From JAXLQL01 sp046331625 (GTDB lineage: Bacteria; Acidobacteriota; Terriglobia; Bryobacterales; Bryobacteraceae), in assembly GCA_046331625.1 (NCBI GenBank), contig JAXLQL010000023.1:74563-138562 (forward strand): DNA of 64,000 bases. The letters are read 5' to 3'. Numbering within the stretch: position 1 is the first letter of the stretch; every line of letters begins with the position of its first letter. The position numbers and the translations under genes were made by a program. The notes beneath the pieces are model-generated. The model saw only the letters and a list, made by a program, of their open reading frames with translations. It was not told the DNA's origin and made no database searches. Positions 14,892 to 23,971 of the stretch are shown here, in pieces.

Positions 14892-16205
14892 GTGCACGGC
14901 TCGCTTGGCCCCGAACGGGCAGGCGAAGCTACTCTCACAGGTCCGCCGGGGCCTCGTGGAGTTGTCTCCCAGTGGCGGACCGGGGGACTTGTAGCCGCCG
15001 GCTACATGACGGCAGGAGGTTCGAACGCCGAGCGGAGCGGCGAGTGTGGGCTGGCCCGCTTGACGCAGCAGATGCTGCTTCAGGGGACCAAGTCAAAGGG
15101 AGCCTTGGCGATCGCGCGCGAGATAGACGAGCTGGGCGGAACCGTAACCGGCCGTACTGCATCGCGGGGCGCGTTGCTGGTAGGGCTAGTGGAGCACAGG
15201 CAATGGGAGCAGGCGATCGAACTGCTCACCGACCTGGTGAACAACCCGCGGTTCGACGCCGATGCCCTGGAGTTGGAAAAGCGGGCAATGGCGGCTGAGG
15301 CCGAGCACTGGCGGCGGCCGACGGCGGGCCGAGCGCGGCGGATGCTATTGGCGGCGATCTGGCCCGAGCGGCACGAATACGCAGACGGCGTGGGGGAGAT
15401 CGGACGGTACACGGTGGCCGACGTGCGCCGGTTTTTCGAACGCACCTATGCCGCCGATCAGCGCGTGGCGGGCGCGGTAGGGGCGGTGGACTCGGAAGAT
15501 CTGGCGAAGTTCGCGGGGAACTCCTCGGGGAGCTCCGCGCGGACCGAGGCAAGGGCGATCCCCTGCCCGGAGCCAGCATGGCACACGGTATCGCTCTACG
15601 AGGCGGCCGAACTGGGGCAGTCGCACGTCTGCCTGGCGCTTCCGGCGCCGATGGCGGGCGATGCAGCGTTCCAGGCACTGCACGAGGTGTTGGGGGGCGG
15701 CGTGGGATCGAGGCTGCAGGCGAAGCTGGCCGGCCGGCAGCCGGTACGGCAGATCCGCTCGGCGATACAGAGCGACGGAGCGGGAAAAGCATGGTTGATC
15801 GAAGCATCGATCACGCCGGGCGGCGAGGCAGAAGGGGTGCATGCGATCCTCTCCGAGCTGCGAGCGGTGGGCGGGAGTGATCCCGTGCGAGACGAAGAGC
15901 TTTGGATGGCGCAGGAGTCTGGCGCGGCGTGGGCTCGCCAAGTGGCGGCAAACCCGCTAGCCGAACTCGAGCGGCTGTTGCAGGCAAGGCTCACCGGCGA
16001 GCCACCCATGGATGGGAAATACGACCAGACCGGTTTGGCGCAAGTGCGGCAAGCCGCGAAGATCTGCATCGAACCGTGGCTACCCCAGGTAAGCGTAGCC
16101 TGTATCGGCCCGGCACGCGGGACATCCCCCGTGGCCCAACTCCACCACATCGTGGATGCGCACCGGCAGGTCATCGGCCGGCAGTCACTGAACGGGAGTC
16201 ACTGA
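14892..16205 (+). CDS. M16 (pitrilysin) family protein lacking the zinc motif
   Basis: With a GTG start at 14892 (GGAGGAG at 14872-14878) this protein has 437 residues in two M16 repeats. The first carries SNAERSGECGLARLTQQMLLQGTKSKG, which aligns with the usual G-GLAHLLEHMLFKGT, but HLLEH is replaced by RLTQQ, so zinc and the catalytic Glu are absent. IDELGGTVTGRTASRGALLVGL and WPERHEYADGV follow as in the family. The second half contains QSHVCLALPAP and GVGSRLQAKLAGRQPV, matching the R/Y-type half. Such proteins usually act as the non-catalytic subunit of a peptidase pair; no partner gene is nearby. Only 2 nt separate it from the chemosensory operon. Starts at 14820 (GTG) and 14868 (ATG) are also possible. 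Confidence 0.75.
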   Translation: MHGSLGPERAGEATLTGPPGPRGVVSQWRTGGLVAAGYMTAGGSNAERSGECGLARLTQQMLLQGTKSKGALAIAREIDELGGTVTGRTASRGALLVGLVEHRQWEQAIELLTDLVNNPRFDADALELEKRAMAAEAEHWRRPTAGRARRMLLAAIWPERHEYADGVGEIGRYTVADVRRFFERTYAADQRVAGAVGAVDSEDLAKFAGNSSGSSARTEARAIPCPEPAWHTVSLYEAAELGQSHVCLALPAPMAGDAAFQALHEVLGGGVGSRLQAKLAGRQPVRQIRSAIQSDGAGKAWLIEASITPGGEAEGVHAILSELRAVGGSDPVRDEELWMAQESGAAWARQVAANPLAELERLLQARLTGEPPMDGKYDQTGLAQVRQAAKICIEPWLPQVSVACIGPARGTSPVAQLHHIVDAHRQVIGRQSLNGSH

Positions 16206-16207
16206 CC

Positions 16208-17284
16208 GTGAGCTATCAGGAAAGTACCGCAACACCGGCGTCGACGGCGGCGCGAGCGAACGAATTACTGCGGCAAGCCGTGGTGGCCGCCCGGGCGGGC
16301 GAGAAGCGCCAAGCTCGAAATCTTCTGCGTGAACTGTTGGAGGTGTGTCCGGATCACGAGCAAGGATTGCTGTGGGCAGCGGCGTTGTCGGAGACGATGG
16401 ATGGCGCATTCTGGTTCCTGCAGCGGTTGTTGCAGGTGAACCCGAACAACCAGCAGGCGGCGAACATCCTGGCGATGCACGAGGCGCGTTTGGCCTTGAA
16501 GAGCACGCCCAAGCCGCGCGCTACGGCTCCCCCGGCGCCAGCCGCGGCCGAACAACCGGCGGCGCATCCGGCCCAACCGAGGCGGTGGCAATGTCCCATC
16601 TGCTGCGCCGACGCAGCATCGGCGCCGAGGCGGTGTCCGCGATGCCGGTCGATTCCGCTGCTGACGGATCTGCAGACGATCGCGCGCAACGAAGGCGTAG
16701 ACGAGAAACTTTTGATGGAGGCGCTGCGCGACCTGCAGAAGAAGGCGAACACGGAGCCGACGTTCGATTCCTATGTGAACCTGGCGCTAGTGCTGCTGAA
16801 CCTGAAGCGATCCGCCGAAGCTCTGCCGTGGTTGCGCAAGGCAGCCGAAGCGCGGCCAGCGGAGTCCACCGTGATGATGGTGGCGCATCTGCTCGAGCAG
16901 CGAAAGCTGGTGCTGTGCGTGGACGACAGCCAGACGGTGCGGCGAGTGGTATCGCTGATCCTCGAGCAGAACGGCTACCGGACATTGACGGCGGCGGACG
17001 GGATGCAGGCGCTGGCGCGGATCAACGAATCACTGCCGGACTTGATTCTGCTCGACGTGAGCATGCCGCGGATGGACGGATACCAGGTGTGCAAGACGAT
17101 CAAGCAGAACCCGTACACCAAGACGATTCCGATTCTAATGCTATCGGGAAACGACGGATTTTTCGACAAGATCAAGGGCAAACTGGCCGGATCTACCGAT
17201 TACCTCACCAAGCCGCTCGACGAAGACTCGCTTCTACAGGCGGTAGAGAAGTATTTGAAAGTGACGGCGGCGGCGTCCAAGTAA
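16208..17284 (+). CDS. TPR / zinc-ribbon / response-regulator protein (PilG-like)
   Basis: This 358-residue cytoplasmic protein starts at GTG 16208. Residues 15-90 form TPR-like helices (AARANELLRQAVVAARAGEK, LLQVNPNNQQAANIL). After a Pro/Ala linker comes a short zinc ribbon, CPIC...CPRC (about 128-148), then another TPR stretch (VNLALVLLNLKRSAEALPWL) and a C-terminal receiver domain with VLCVDDSQTVRRVV, phospho-acceptor Asp in LILLDVSMPRMDGY, LMLSGNDG and DYLTKPLD. It heads a PilG/PilH/PilI/PilJ/ChpA-type cluster and probably serves as a CheY-like output whose TPR region contacts another protein. The zinc ribbon between TPRs and receiver is unusual. Confidence 0.88.
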   Translation: MSYQESTATPASTAARANELLRQAVVAARAGEKRQARNLLRELLEVCPDHEQGLLWAAALSETMDGAFWFLQRLLQVNPNNQQAANILAMHEARLALKSTPKPRATAPPAPAAAEQPAAHPAQPRRWQCPICCADAASAPRRCPRCRSIPLLTDLQTIARNEGVDEKLLMEALRDLQKKANTEPTFDSYVNLALVLLNLKRSAEALPWLRKAAEARPAESTVMMVAHLLEQRKLVLCVDDSQTVRRVVSLILEQNGYRTLTAADGMQALARINESLPDLILLDVSMPRMDGYQVCKTIKQNPYTKTIPILMLSGNDGFFDKIKGKLAGSTDYLTKPLDEDSLLQAVEKYLKVTAAASK

Positions 17285-17302
17285 GGAGTTAGGAGAACGG
17301 AA

Positions 17303-17665
17303 ATGGCCAAACGAATCATGGTTGTCGAGGACAGTCCTTCCGAGTTGAAGCTGATCCAGGCTGCCATCGGCAATCGGGGCTACGACATTGTCACGGCGGC
17401 CGACGGTGAGCAAGCGCTGACGCTTGCGACTTCGAACCCACCGGATTTGATCTTGCTCGACATCATCCTTCCGAAGAAGAACGGATTTCAAATCTGCCGG
17501 CAGTTGAAGAGCTCACCGGCGACCAAAGGCATCAAGATCATCATGCTGAGCGGCAAGAACCAGGAAAGCGACCGATTCTGGGGCTTCAAGCAGGGAGCCG
17601 ACGAATACCTGACCAAGCCGTTCGAAGCAGCGCAGTTGATCTCGAGTATCGAACGGCACCTGTAA
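17303..17665 (+). CDS. single-domain response regulator (PilH/CheY-like)
   Basis: This 120-residue protein is a bare receiver domain: IMVVEDSPSELKLIQ with the acidic pocket at Glu/Asp 9-10, phospho-acceptor Asp in LILLDIILPKKNG (near 53), switch Ser in IIMLSGKNQESD and the Lys of EYLTKPFEA. The PKKNGF form after the phosphorylation site resembles PilH. Phosphoryl groups would come from the CheA hybrid at the end of the operon. AGGAG precedes the ATG by 14 and GGAG by 8 bases. The gene is 18 nt behind the PilG-like gene and 10 nt ahead of the CheW gene. Confidence 0.93.
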   Translation: MAKRIMVVEDSPSELKLIQAAIGNRGYDIVTAADGEQALTLATSNPPDLILLDIILPKKNGFQICRQLKSSPATKGIKIIMLSGKNQESDRFWGFKQGADEYLTKPFEAAQLISSIERHL

Positions 17666-17675
17666 GAGGAAAGTC

Positions 17676-18944
17676 ATGATCGATCGCACTCCCCAGGACT
17701 GGGCGCGCCACGAAGAGGGCCTCGAGCCGCTGGCGGCGCTTCTCGAAGACTTGCTACATAGCTGGGACGTTGCAGCGTCGGGCGAACGGAGCGACGCAGC
17801 CAAGCAGCCGGCGCCGGGCGGCAGCGAGCAAGGCGAGGTGGAGCAGTTGTTCGCCGCGTTGTCGCAGCGCTTGACGGCTCCCGAACAGACGGCGGCGCCG
17901 GCGGGTACGCCGGCAGCCAAGCGTATGATTCCGGCGGGCGGAGAAGAGAGCGCGTTCGACGAGTCATTCGAGCTATCGCCTCGGGGGTCCGAAGCCAAAC
18001 CTCCAGCGGGCTTCCTGTGGCTGTCGGAGTTGCCGAACGCAGTTCCGGCGGAGTCTTCGAAAGTTCCCGAGCCTCAGGAGCAGCCGGCGGTGAACGTGGT
18101 TTTCCAAACGGAAGCCGCGGCGCCGGTCGAGACAGCGCCAGTGGCGCCAGCAGCCGCCATGGAGGCGGAGACGGAAGTCCCGATCGAAGCGGCGGAAGTT
18201 GCCGAAGTGCCCGAGGCGGAAATTCCCGAAGCGTTCGTGGCGAGCGTGGTGGAACAAGCCGCGGCCACGGCGGCGCCGCTCCCGGTGATTCCCGCAGAGG
18301 CGGCGTTCGAAGGGGAAGCACCGAGCTTCGAGGAGTTCGTGGCGCTGGGCACTCCGGCGGAAGAAGCAGCCGTGGCGGTAGACAGACGAGCCGAACCCAC
18401 GGAAGCGCCGAAGGCCAAAGCGAACCTGGCTTCCGACGGCGGCGAGGTAAAGGTGCCGATTTCGGAGTACGCTCCGAACGATCGCTACCTGCTCTTCCGC
18501 ATGTCGGGCAGTCTGTTCGCACTGTCGCTACCGGCAGTGAGCGAAGCCGAGCGGCAACCGGCACTGACCCCGGTGCCGGGGATGCCGGGCTTCCTGCGCG
18601 GGATCTTCAGCCACCGCGGAGAGATCGTACCGTTGGTGCACTTACCGGAGCTGCTGGGCCTCGAGCAAGAAGAGCATCCGGGAGCGGCGGGCAAGATCAT
18701 GATCGTGAAGTCGCCGCATGGTCCGCTGGCGTTGGCGGCGGAATCGTTGGAAGGGCTATCGGGAATCTATCCGCACGAGATCGATCACCTGGCCGAGTTG
18801 GGCGGAACGCTGCGGCCAGCGGTGAGAGGCACCGCGCGGCTGGGCAACCGGTCAGTGTGCGTGTTGGATCTGGAGAAGGTTTTCGCACTGGAAAAACTGA
18901 AGGACTTGGTGGGCGCAGATTCCGCCATGACCGAGAGCGTTTGA
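17676..18944 (+). CDS. CheW-domain protein with a long acidic N-terminal extension (PilI-like)
   Basis: This 422-residue protein is a scaffold that links receptor and histidine kinase. The C-terminal 165 residues (from NDRYLLFRMSGSLFALSLPA) are a CheW/PilI domain with LTPVPGMPGFLRGIFSHRGEIVPLVHLPELLG and GRSVCVLD-like GNRSVCVLDLEKVF. The first 250 residues are dominated by Ala, Glu, Pro and Val (for example AEVPEAEIPEAF) and are predicted to be disordered, with only a short helical start (EGLEPLAALLEDLLHSW). CheW proteins are normally about 160 residues, so the tether is unusual. It sits between the PilH-like and MCP genes. Confidence 0.9.
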   Translation: MIDRTPQDWARHEEGLEPLAALLEDLLHSWDVAASGERSDAAKQPAPGGSEQGEVEQLFAALSQRLTAPEQTAAPAGTPAAKRMIPAGGEESAFDESFELSPRGSEAKPPAGFLWLSELPNAVPAESSKVPEPQEQPAVNVVFQTEAAAPVETAPVAPAAAMEAETEVPIEAAEVAEVPEAEIPEAFVASVVEQAAATAAPLPVIPAEAAFEGEAPSFEEFVALGTPAEEAAVAVDRRAEPTEAPKAKANLASDGGEVKVPISEYAPNDRYLLFRMSGSLFALSLPAVSEAERQPALTPVPGMPGFLRGIFSHRGEIVPLVHLPELLGLEQEEHPGAAGKIMIVKSPHGPLALAAESLEGLSGIYPHEIDHLAELGGTLRPAVRGTARLGNRSVCVLDLEKVFALEKLKDLVGADSAMTESV

Positions 18945-18963
18945 ATATCGCGAGGAGCGCCGA

Positions 18964-21144
18964 ATGTTTACGTCGTTGAGAATCTGGCAAAAACTCACGT
19001 TGCTGGTATTGCTGATGGGCTTGCCCGTCACCGTGCTCTTGCACGCCTACTTGAGTTCACGTAACGAGCTATTGGTCTTCACGGACCAAGAGCAGGAGGG
19101 CGCGGCTTACTTCAAGCCGCTGAACCGCGTACTGTTGGGCGTGGAACAACATCGCGCCGCCGCGCATGCATGGCTGTCTGGCGGGGCGCAGTTCCAGGCG
19201 CACGTCAAGGAAGTGGAAGCGCAACTGGATCGGGACATCCAGGAAGTGGACAAAGCGGACGCCGCGAGCGGCGGTCCGCTGGGCACCACGAAGGCATGGG
19301 GTGACTGGAAGTCGAGGTGGCAGGAACTGCGGTCACAGGTGGGGCAATCCACCGCGGCTTCGAGTTTCGAGAAGCACACGGCGCTGGTCGCCGGGCTGGC
19401 GGAACTCATCGTCCAGGTGGGCGACCGATCCAACCTGATTCTCGATCCGGAAGCGGATACGTACTACCTGGCATCGACGCTGTTCGACCGCTACTTTCGC
19501 GCAGTGGAAACCAAGAGCCTCGCCGACGCGTATGTGTTGGGCTTGACGGTACGGGGCCAGGCATCGGCCGAAGAGACGGCACAGGCCGACCGGCTGGTGC
19601 GGCAATCGCAGTCGTCATTCGCGGACCTGAGCCGGCAAATCACCTCGGCGGTGAAGTACAACGGCGAGTTGGGGCCGGGCGTGACGACATTCCTGACTCC
19701 GCTCGCGACGGCATCGGCCAAGCAAAGCGAAACCCTCCGCAAGGCGATCGCGGACAAGGCCGCGGCGGCGCAGTGGAAGAGCGCGACCGACTCGCTCGGG
19801 CAATTCTCGGAGTTCGCCGAAGGGATCCGGAGCCAGCTCACCAGCCGATTGGGCGGCCGCGAGAGCCGAATTCGCAAGGAGAAGTACGGCCAGTTGGGCC
19901 TGGCGGCGTTGGCATTGGTGCTGGCGGCATTCGGGGCGTATCAGATTTCGAGCCGCATCAACCTGCAGATCTCGGGCATCTCGCGAATGTTCACGCGAAT
20001 CGACGCGGGCGACTTCAAGGCGCGTTGCGTGGCGGTGACGGGAGACGAACTGGGATCGATGGCGCAATCGCTCAACAGCGTGATGGACAAGACCCTGGTG
20101 CTGATTCAGAGCAGCGACGAGCGCGACCAGATCCAGAACAGCATCAAGCGGCTGCTCGAAGAAGTGAGCGGCGTGGCCGAAGGCGACCTGAGCAAGGAAG
20201 CCGAGGTGACGGCGGACATTACGGGCGCCATCGCCGACTCGTTCAACTACATGATCACGGAGTTACGGCAGGTGATCGCGCAGGTGCAGACGACGGCGAA
20301 GCAGGTGTCCAGTTCGTCGAGCAACGTGCAGAACGCGGCCGAATTCCTGGCGCAGGGCTCCGACCGCCAGGCACGCGACATCGTGAGCGCGTCGAAGTCG
20401 ATCGAGCAGATGGCGACCTCGATTCAGCAGGTGACATCGGTGGCCGGTTCGGCGGCCGAAGTGGCGCGCACGTCGTTGAACAACGCGCAACAAGGCGCCG
20501 AAGCGGTGAACAAGACGATTCAGGGCATGAGCTCGATCCGGCTGCACGTGCAGGAAACCTCGAAGCGCATCAAGCGGCTGGGCGAGAGCTCGCAGGAAAT
20601 CAGCGAGATCGTGGAGCTGATTCGCGACATCGCGGACCGAACGAGCGTGCTGGCGTTGAATGCATCGATCCAGGCGGCGATGGCGGGCGAGGCCGGCAAG
20701 GGCTTCGCGGTGGTGGCCGAGGAAGTGGAGCGGCTGGCGCAACGAGCAGCCGAGTCGACGCGCCGCATCACGTCACTGATCGAGTCCGTGCAAAGCGACA
20801 CGGGCGAAGCGGTGGCCTCGATGGAGGCGACGACGCTGCAGGTGGTGCAGGGATCGCGGCTGGCGAACGAAGCGGGCCAGAAGCTGCAACAGATCCAATC
20901 GGTATCGAAGGAGATCTCCGAACTGGTGCGCAGCATTTCGAGCGATTCGACGGCGCAGGCGCGGCACTCGGTGGACGTGTCGCAACAGGTAGTATCGATT
21001 TCACGAATCAGCCAGGATACGGCGGAAGGTACGAGGCGCGCCGCAGCATCGGTGCGGCGGCTGGCCGAACTCGTGGAAGAACTCAATCTCTCGGTAAGCC
21101 GGTTCAAGCTACCGAAGGAGCAGACGGCGACGGCCGCCGGCTGA
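18964..21144 (+). CDS. methyl-accepting chemotaxis-type receptor (PilJ-like)
   Basis: This 726-residue inner-membrane receptor has TM1 at about 12-32 (LVLLMGLPVTVLLHAYL), a helical extracytoplasmic domain to about 305, TM2 near 310-328 (LGLAALALVLAAFGAYQI), a HAMP segment (SGISRMFTRIDAGDFKARC), a second HAMP-like unit (VSGVAEGDLSKEAEV) and the signalling hairpin. The tip reads VLALNASIQAAMAGEAGKGFAVVAEEVERLAQ; the SIQAAMAGEAG form is typical of PilJ rather than of flagellar MCPs. The ligand is unknown. GAGGAG precedes the ATG. No CheR or CheB gene accompanies it here. Confidence 0.93.
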   Translation: MFTSLRIWQKLTLLVLLMGLPVTVLLHAYLSSRNELLVFTDQEQEGAAYFKPLNRVLLGVEQHRAAAHAWLSGGAQFQAHVKEVEAQLDRDIQEVDKADAASGGPLGTTKAWGDWKSRWQELRSQVGQSTAASSFEKHTALVAGLAELIVQVGDRSNLILDPEADTYYLASTLFDRYFRAVETKSLADAYVLGLTVRGQASAEETAQADRLVRQSQSSFADLSRQITSAVKYNGELGPGVTTFLTPLATASAKQSETLRKAIADKAAAAQWKSATDSLGQFSEFAEGIRSQLTSRLGGRESRIRKEKYGQLGLAALALVLAAFGAYQISSRINLQISGISRMFTRIDAGDFKARCVAVTGDELGSMAQSLNSVMDKTLVLIQSSDERDQIQNSIKRLLEEVSGVAEGDLSKEAEVTADITGAIADSFNYMITELRQVIAQVQTTAKQVSSSSSNVQNAAEFLAQGSDRQARDIVSASKSIEQMATSIQQVTSVAGSAAEVARTSLNNAQQGAEAVNKTIQGMSSIRLHVQETSKRIKRLGESSQEISEIVELIRDIADRTSVLALNASIQAAMAGEAGKGFAVVAEEVERLAQRAAESTRRITSLIESVQSDTGEAVASMEATTLQVVQGSRLANEAGQKLQQIQSVSKEISELVRSISSDSTAQARHSVDVSQQVVSISRISQDTAEGTRRAAASVRRLAELVEELNLSVSRFKLPKEQTATAAG

Positions 21145-21177
21145 GGGCGATCCAAATGAGTCCACTGGGAGACTGCG

Positions 21178-23862
21178 ATGGCTAGAGTCGACACTGAGCT
21201 GATGAAGGGCTTCTGGGACGAAGCGCGCGCCTACCTCCCGGACATGGAACGGCGTCTGGGCGAGTTGCGGGTGGACCCTGCCAATTCCGAAGCGCGGACG
21301 GAGATGTACCGGCTGGCGCACAATCTGCGCGGAGCAAGCGCGATGATCGGGCTGGACGAAGTGTCCCAGATGGCCGAGACGCTCGAAGAGCTGCTCGAAC
21401 AGGTGGGGACGGGCTTCATCCGGTTCGACGCCGAGACGGCCGACCTGGTGGGCGAAAGCCTGACGCACATGCGGATGTCACTGCAAGAGCCAGGCGCCCA
21501 GAAGCCGCAGAGGGCTACGCAGCGGCCCGAGACGGAGACTCCGGAGGCCTCACCGGAACTGGTGGAAGGCTTCGTGGAAGAAGCCGAGGAGCATCTGCAG
21601 ACGTTCGCTCACCTGATCGGGAACCTGCGGCCCAATTGCGAGGGCAGCGATTTCCTGCAGGAGATCCGGCGTTCGGTTCACACGATCAAGGGCGCGGCGG
21701 GCATGGTGGGTCTGAAAACGGTGAGCCAGTTGGCGCACCGGATGGAAGACGTGCTCGACCAACTCTACGAGGGGACGGCGGCGTTCTCGGAAGCGATCAA
21801 GGATACGCTGCTGCGTTCGCACGATCTGCTGGCCGAGTTGGTGGAGGCTCGGGGCCGGACGCACGGACTCGAAGCGGCCATCTCGGCTCTGTTCAACCGC
21901 TACGAAACGTTGCTCAGCGAACCCGACAAGGCTCCGGGCGCGGCGGCGGAAGCAGCAGTGACGACGGCTGCGCAAACCGCGCCAGCTCCAGAAGAGCCGG
22001 AAGCCGAGCGCAATCCGCAGGTCGACTCGAACAAGCTGGTGAGGGTGCCGCTCGAACGGTTGGAAGACCTGGTGCGACTGTCAAGCGAGCTGTTCATCCA
22101 TCGTTCTTCACTCGAACAGCAACTCACGCGGTACAACCGCGAGTTGGGCGAACTCAACCTCAGCTTGCAGCGGTTGCGGCGGTTGACGGCCCGGCTGGAC
22201 ACCGAGCACGCTTCGCTGTTCGCGATGAGCCAGTCATTGCCGGGGTTCATGGGTGCGGGTCCGGACCGGTCTGAATTCGACGCGCTCGAGTTTGACCGGT
22301 ACACGGAAGTCCACCTGATCGCCCGAGAATTGGCCGAGGCGGTGAGCGACATCAGTTCGGCCTCGTCGCAATTCTCGTACTTCGCGGTGACGTTCGAAAA
22401 CTACACCGGCCGGCAGGGCCGCCTTTCGGGCGAAGTGCAAGACAAGGTGATGAAGCTGCGCATGGTGCCGCTGGCGACGCTGGCGAGCAGGCTCGAGCGC
22501 ACGGTGCGCGTTACGGCGCGTGAGCGAGGCAAGCTAGCGCGGTTCGTGCTGGAACACGGCGAGGCGGAGATCGACAAAGTAGTGCTCGAAAGGATCGCCG
22601 GTGCGCTCGAGCATCTGTTGCGCAATTCGGTGGATCATGGAATCGAGGCTCCCGATCTTCGGATCGCGTCAGGCAAGCTCGAACACGGTTTCGTGCGGCT
22701 CAGAGCCGATTACGACGGCACCGAAGTGACGCTGACACTCAGCGACGACGGAGCAGGTATCGATACCGCGAAGATCCGGCAGAAGGCACTGGAGTTGGGA
22801 ATCCTCAACGCCGACGAAGCCGAAGCATTGACCGAAGACGACGCGATGCACCTGGTGTTCGTACCGGGTCTGACCACGGCGGCGACATTGAGCGACATCT
22901 CGGGACGGGGAGTGGGTCTCGACTCAGTGAAAGCGACGGTGGAATCGCTACGCGGCGCGGTGAACGTGGAATCGAGCCGGGGAGAAGGAACGACGTTCCG
23001 GATCCGGCTGCCGCTGACCCTGGCGGTGACGAGCGTGACGATGGTCCGCAGCGGCGGCAACCAGTACGCGTTGCCGGTGACGGGGCATACGCGGTCAACC
23101 GCGGTGCCGGCAACGAGCATCGTGAAGGCCGACGAGCGGGAGACGGTGGAGATCGACGGGCAGATCCACCAAGTAGTGCGGCTGGCCGACGCACTGGGTC
23201 ATACGGCCGGCAAGCAGGCAAGCGAGGTCCCGATCGTACAGGTACGGTTGACGGGACAGGATTACGCGCTGGTGGTGGACGAAGTGCTGGAAGCCACGCA
23301 GGTGGTGGTGAAGGCGCTCAGTCCGTGGCTGCGCAAGGCGCCGTGCGTATCGGCGGCGACCGTGATGGGCGACGGGCGGGTGGTACTGATTCTGAACCCG
23401 ACCGAGTTGTTCCAGCGGCGCATCCGCAACGTGACTCCGCTGCAACGGCGGCAACCGCAAGTGCCAAAGACGCTCGAAGTGCTGATCGTCGACGACTCGA
23501 TCAGCGTGCGCCGCGTCATCGCGAACCTGATCAAGAACACGGGATGGAACCCGTCGCAAGCCAAGGACGGCGTGGAAGCGCTCGAGTTGCTCAACCAGGG
23601 CGACTACAGGCCAGACGTCATCCTCATGGATATCGAAATGCCGCGCATGGACGGCTACGAGCTCACCACGCGGTTGCGCGCTACCCAAGCGTGGCGCAAC
23701 GTACCGATCATCATGCTCACTTCGCGCGCCGGCGACAAGCATCGCGCCAAGGCGTTCACGGCGGGCGTGACGGACTACCTGGTTAAGCCGTATCAAGACA
23801 AGACGCTGCTCGGAGCGATCCGGCGGCACGTGGACGCGGCGAAGGGGAAGACCGCAAGGTAG
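21178..23862 (+). CDS. CheA-type hybrid histidine kinase with two Hpt domains and a receiver (ChpA/PilL-like)
   Basis: This 894-residue cytoplasmic kinase phosphorylates the two receivers of the operon. Domains: Hpt1 with His48 (RLAHNLRGASAMIG), Hpt2 with His168 (SVHTIKGAAGMVGL), an Ala/Pro linker, a dimerisation helix pair (VPLERLEDLVRLSSELFIHR), the HATPase domain with N box HLLRNSVDHGIEAP, G1 LSDDGAGID and G2 SGRGVGLDSVKATV, a CheW-like domain (LPVTGHTRS, VRLTGQDYALVVDEV), and a C-terminal receiver (VLIVDDSISVRRV, VILMDIEMPRMDGY, DYLVKPY). It ends the operon that begins at 14892 or 16208. Sensory input comes from the PilJ-like receptor; likely outputs are twitching motility or surface responses, but no pilus gene is in the window. 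Confidence 0.95.
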   Translation: MARVDTELMKGFWDEARAYLPDMERRLGELRVDPANSEARTEMYRLAHNLRGASAMIGLDEVSQMAETLEELLEQVGTGFIRFDAETADLVGESLTHMRMSLQEPGAQKPQRATQRPETETPEASPELVEGFVEEAEEHLQTFAHLIGNLRPNCEGSDFLQEIRRSVHTIKGAAGMVGLKTVSQLAHRMEDVLDQLYEGTAAFSEAIKDTLLRSHDLLAELVEARGRTHGLEAAISALFNRYETLLSEPDKAPGAAAEAAVTTAAQTAPAPEEPEAERNPQVDSNKLVRVPLERLEDLVRLSSELFIHRSSLEQQLTRYNRELGELNLSLQRLRRLTARLDTEHASLFAMSQSLPGFMGAGPDRSEFDALEFDRYTEVHLIARELAEAVSDISSASSQFSYFAVTFENYTGRQGRLSGEVQDKVMKLRMVPLATLASRLERTVRVTARERGKLARFVLEHGEAEIDKVVLERIAGALEHLLRNSVDHGIEAPDLRIASGKLEHGFVRLRADYDGTEVTLTLSDDGAGIDTAKIRQKALELGILNADEAEALTEDDAMHLVFVPGLTTAATLSDISGRGVGLDSVKATVESLRGAVNVESSRGEGTTFRIRLPLTLAVTSVTMVRSGGNQYALPVTGHTRSTAVPATSIVKADERETVEIDGQIHQVVRLADALGHTAGKQASEVPIVQVRLTGQDYALVVDEVLEATQVVVKALSPWLRKAPCVSAATVMGDGRVVLILNPTELFQRRIRNVTPLQRRQPQVPKTLEVLIVDDSISVRRVIANLIKNTGWNPSQAKDGVEALELLNQGDYRPDVILMDIEMPRMDGYELTTRLRATQAWRNVPIIMLTSRAGDKHRAKAFTAGVTDYLVKPYQDKTLLGAIRRHVDAAKGKTAR

Positions 23863-23971
23863 CGGATCTCCTTCGCGGGTCCCGGTTCGGAGGGGAAGCC
23901 AGGCCGGGCCGGGCAGGTGCACCGGTGCGTCAGGCCGCGCGAAGAGAGCGCGGTTCGAATATAGTGGCCTG

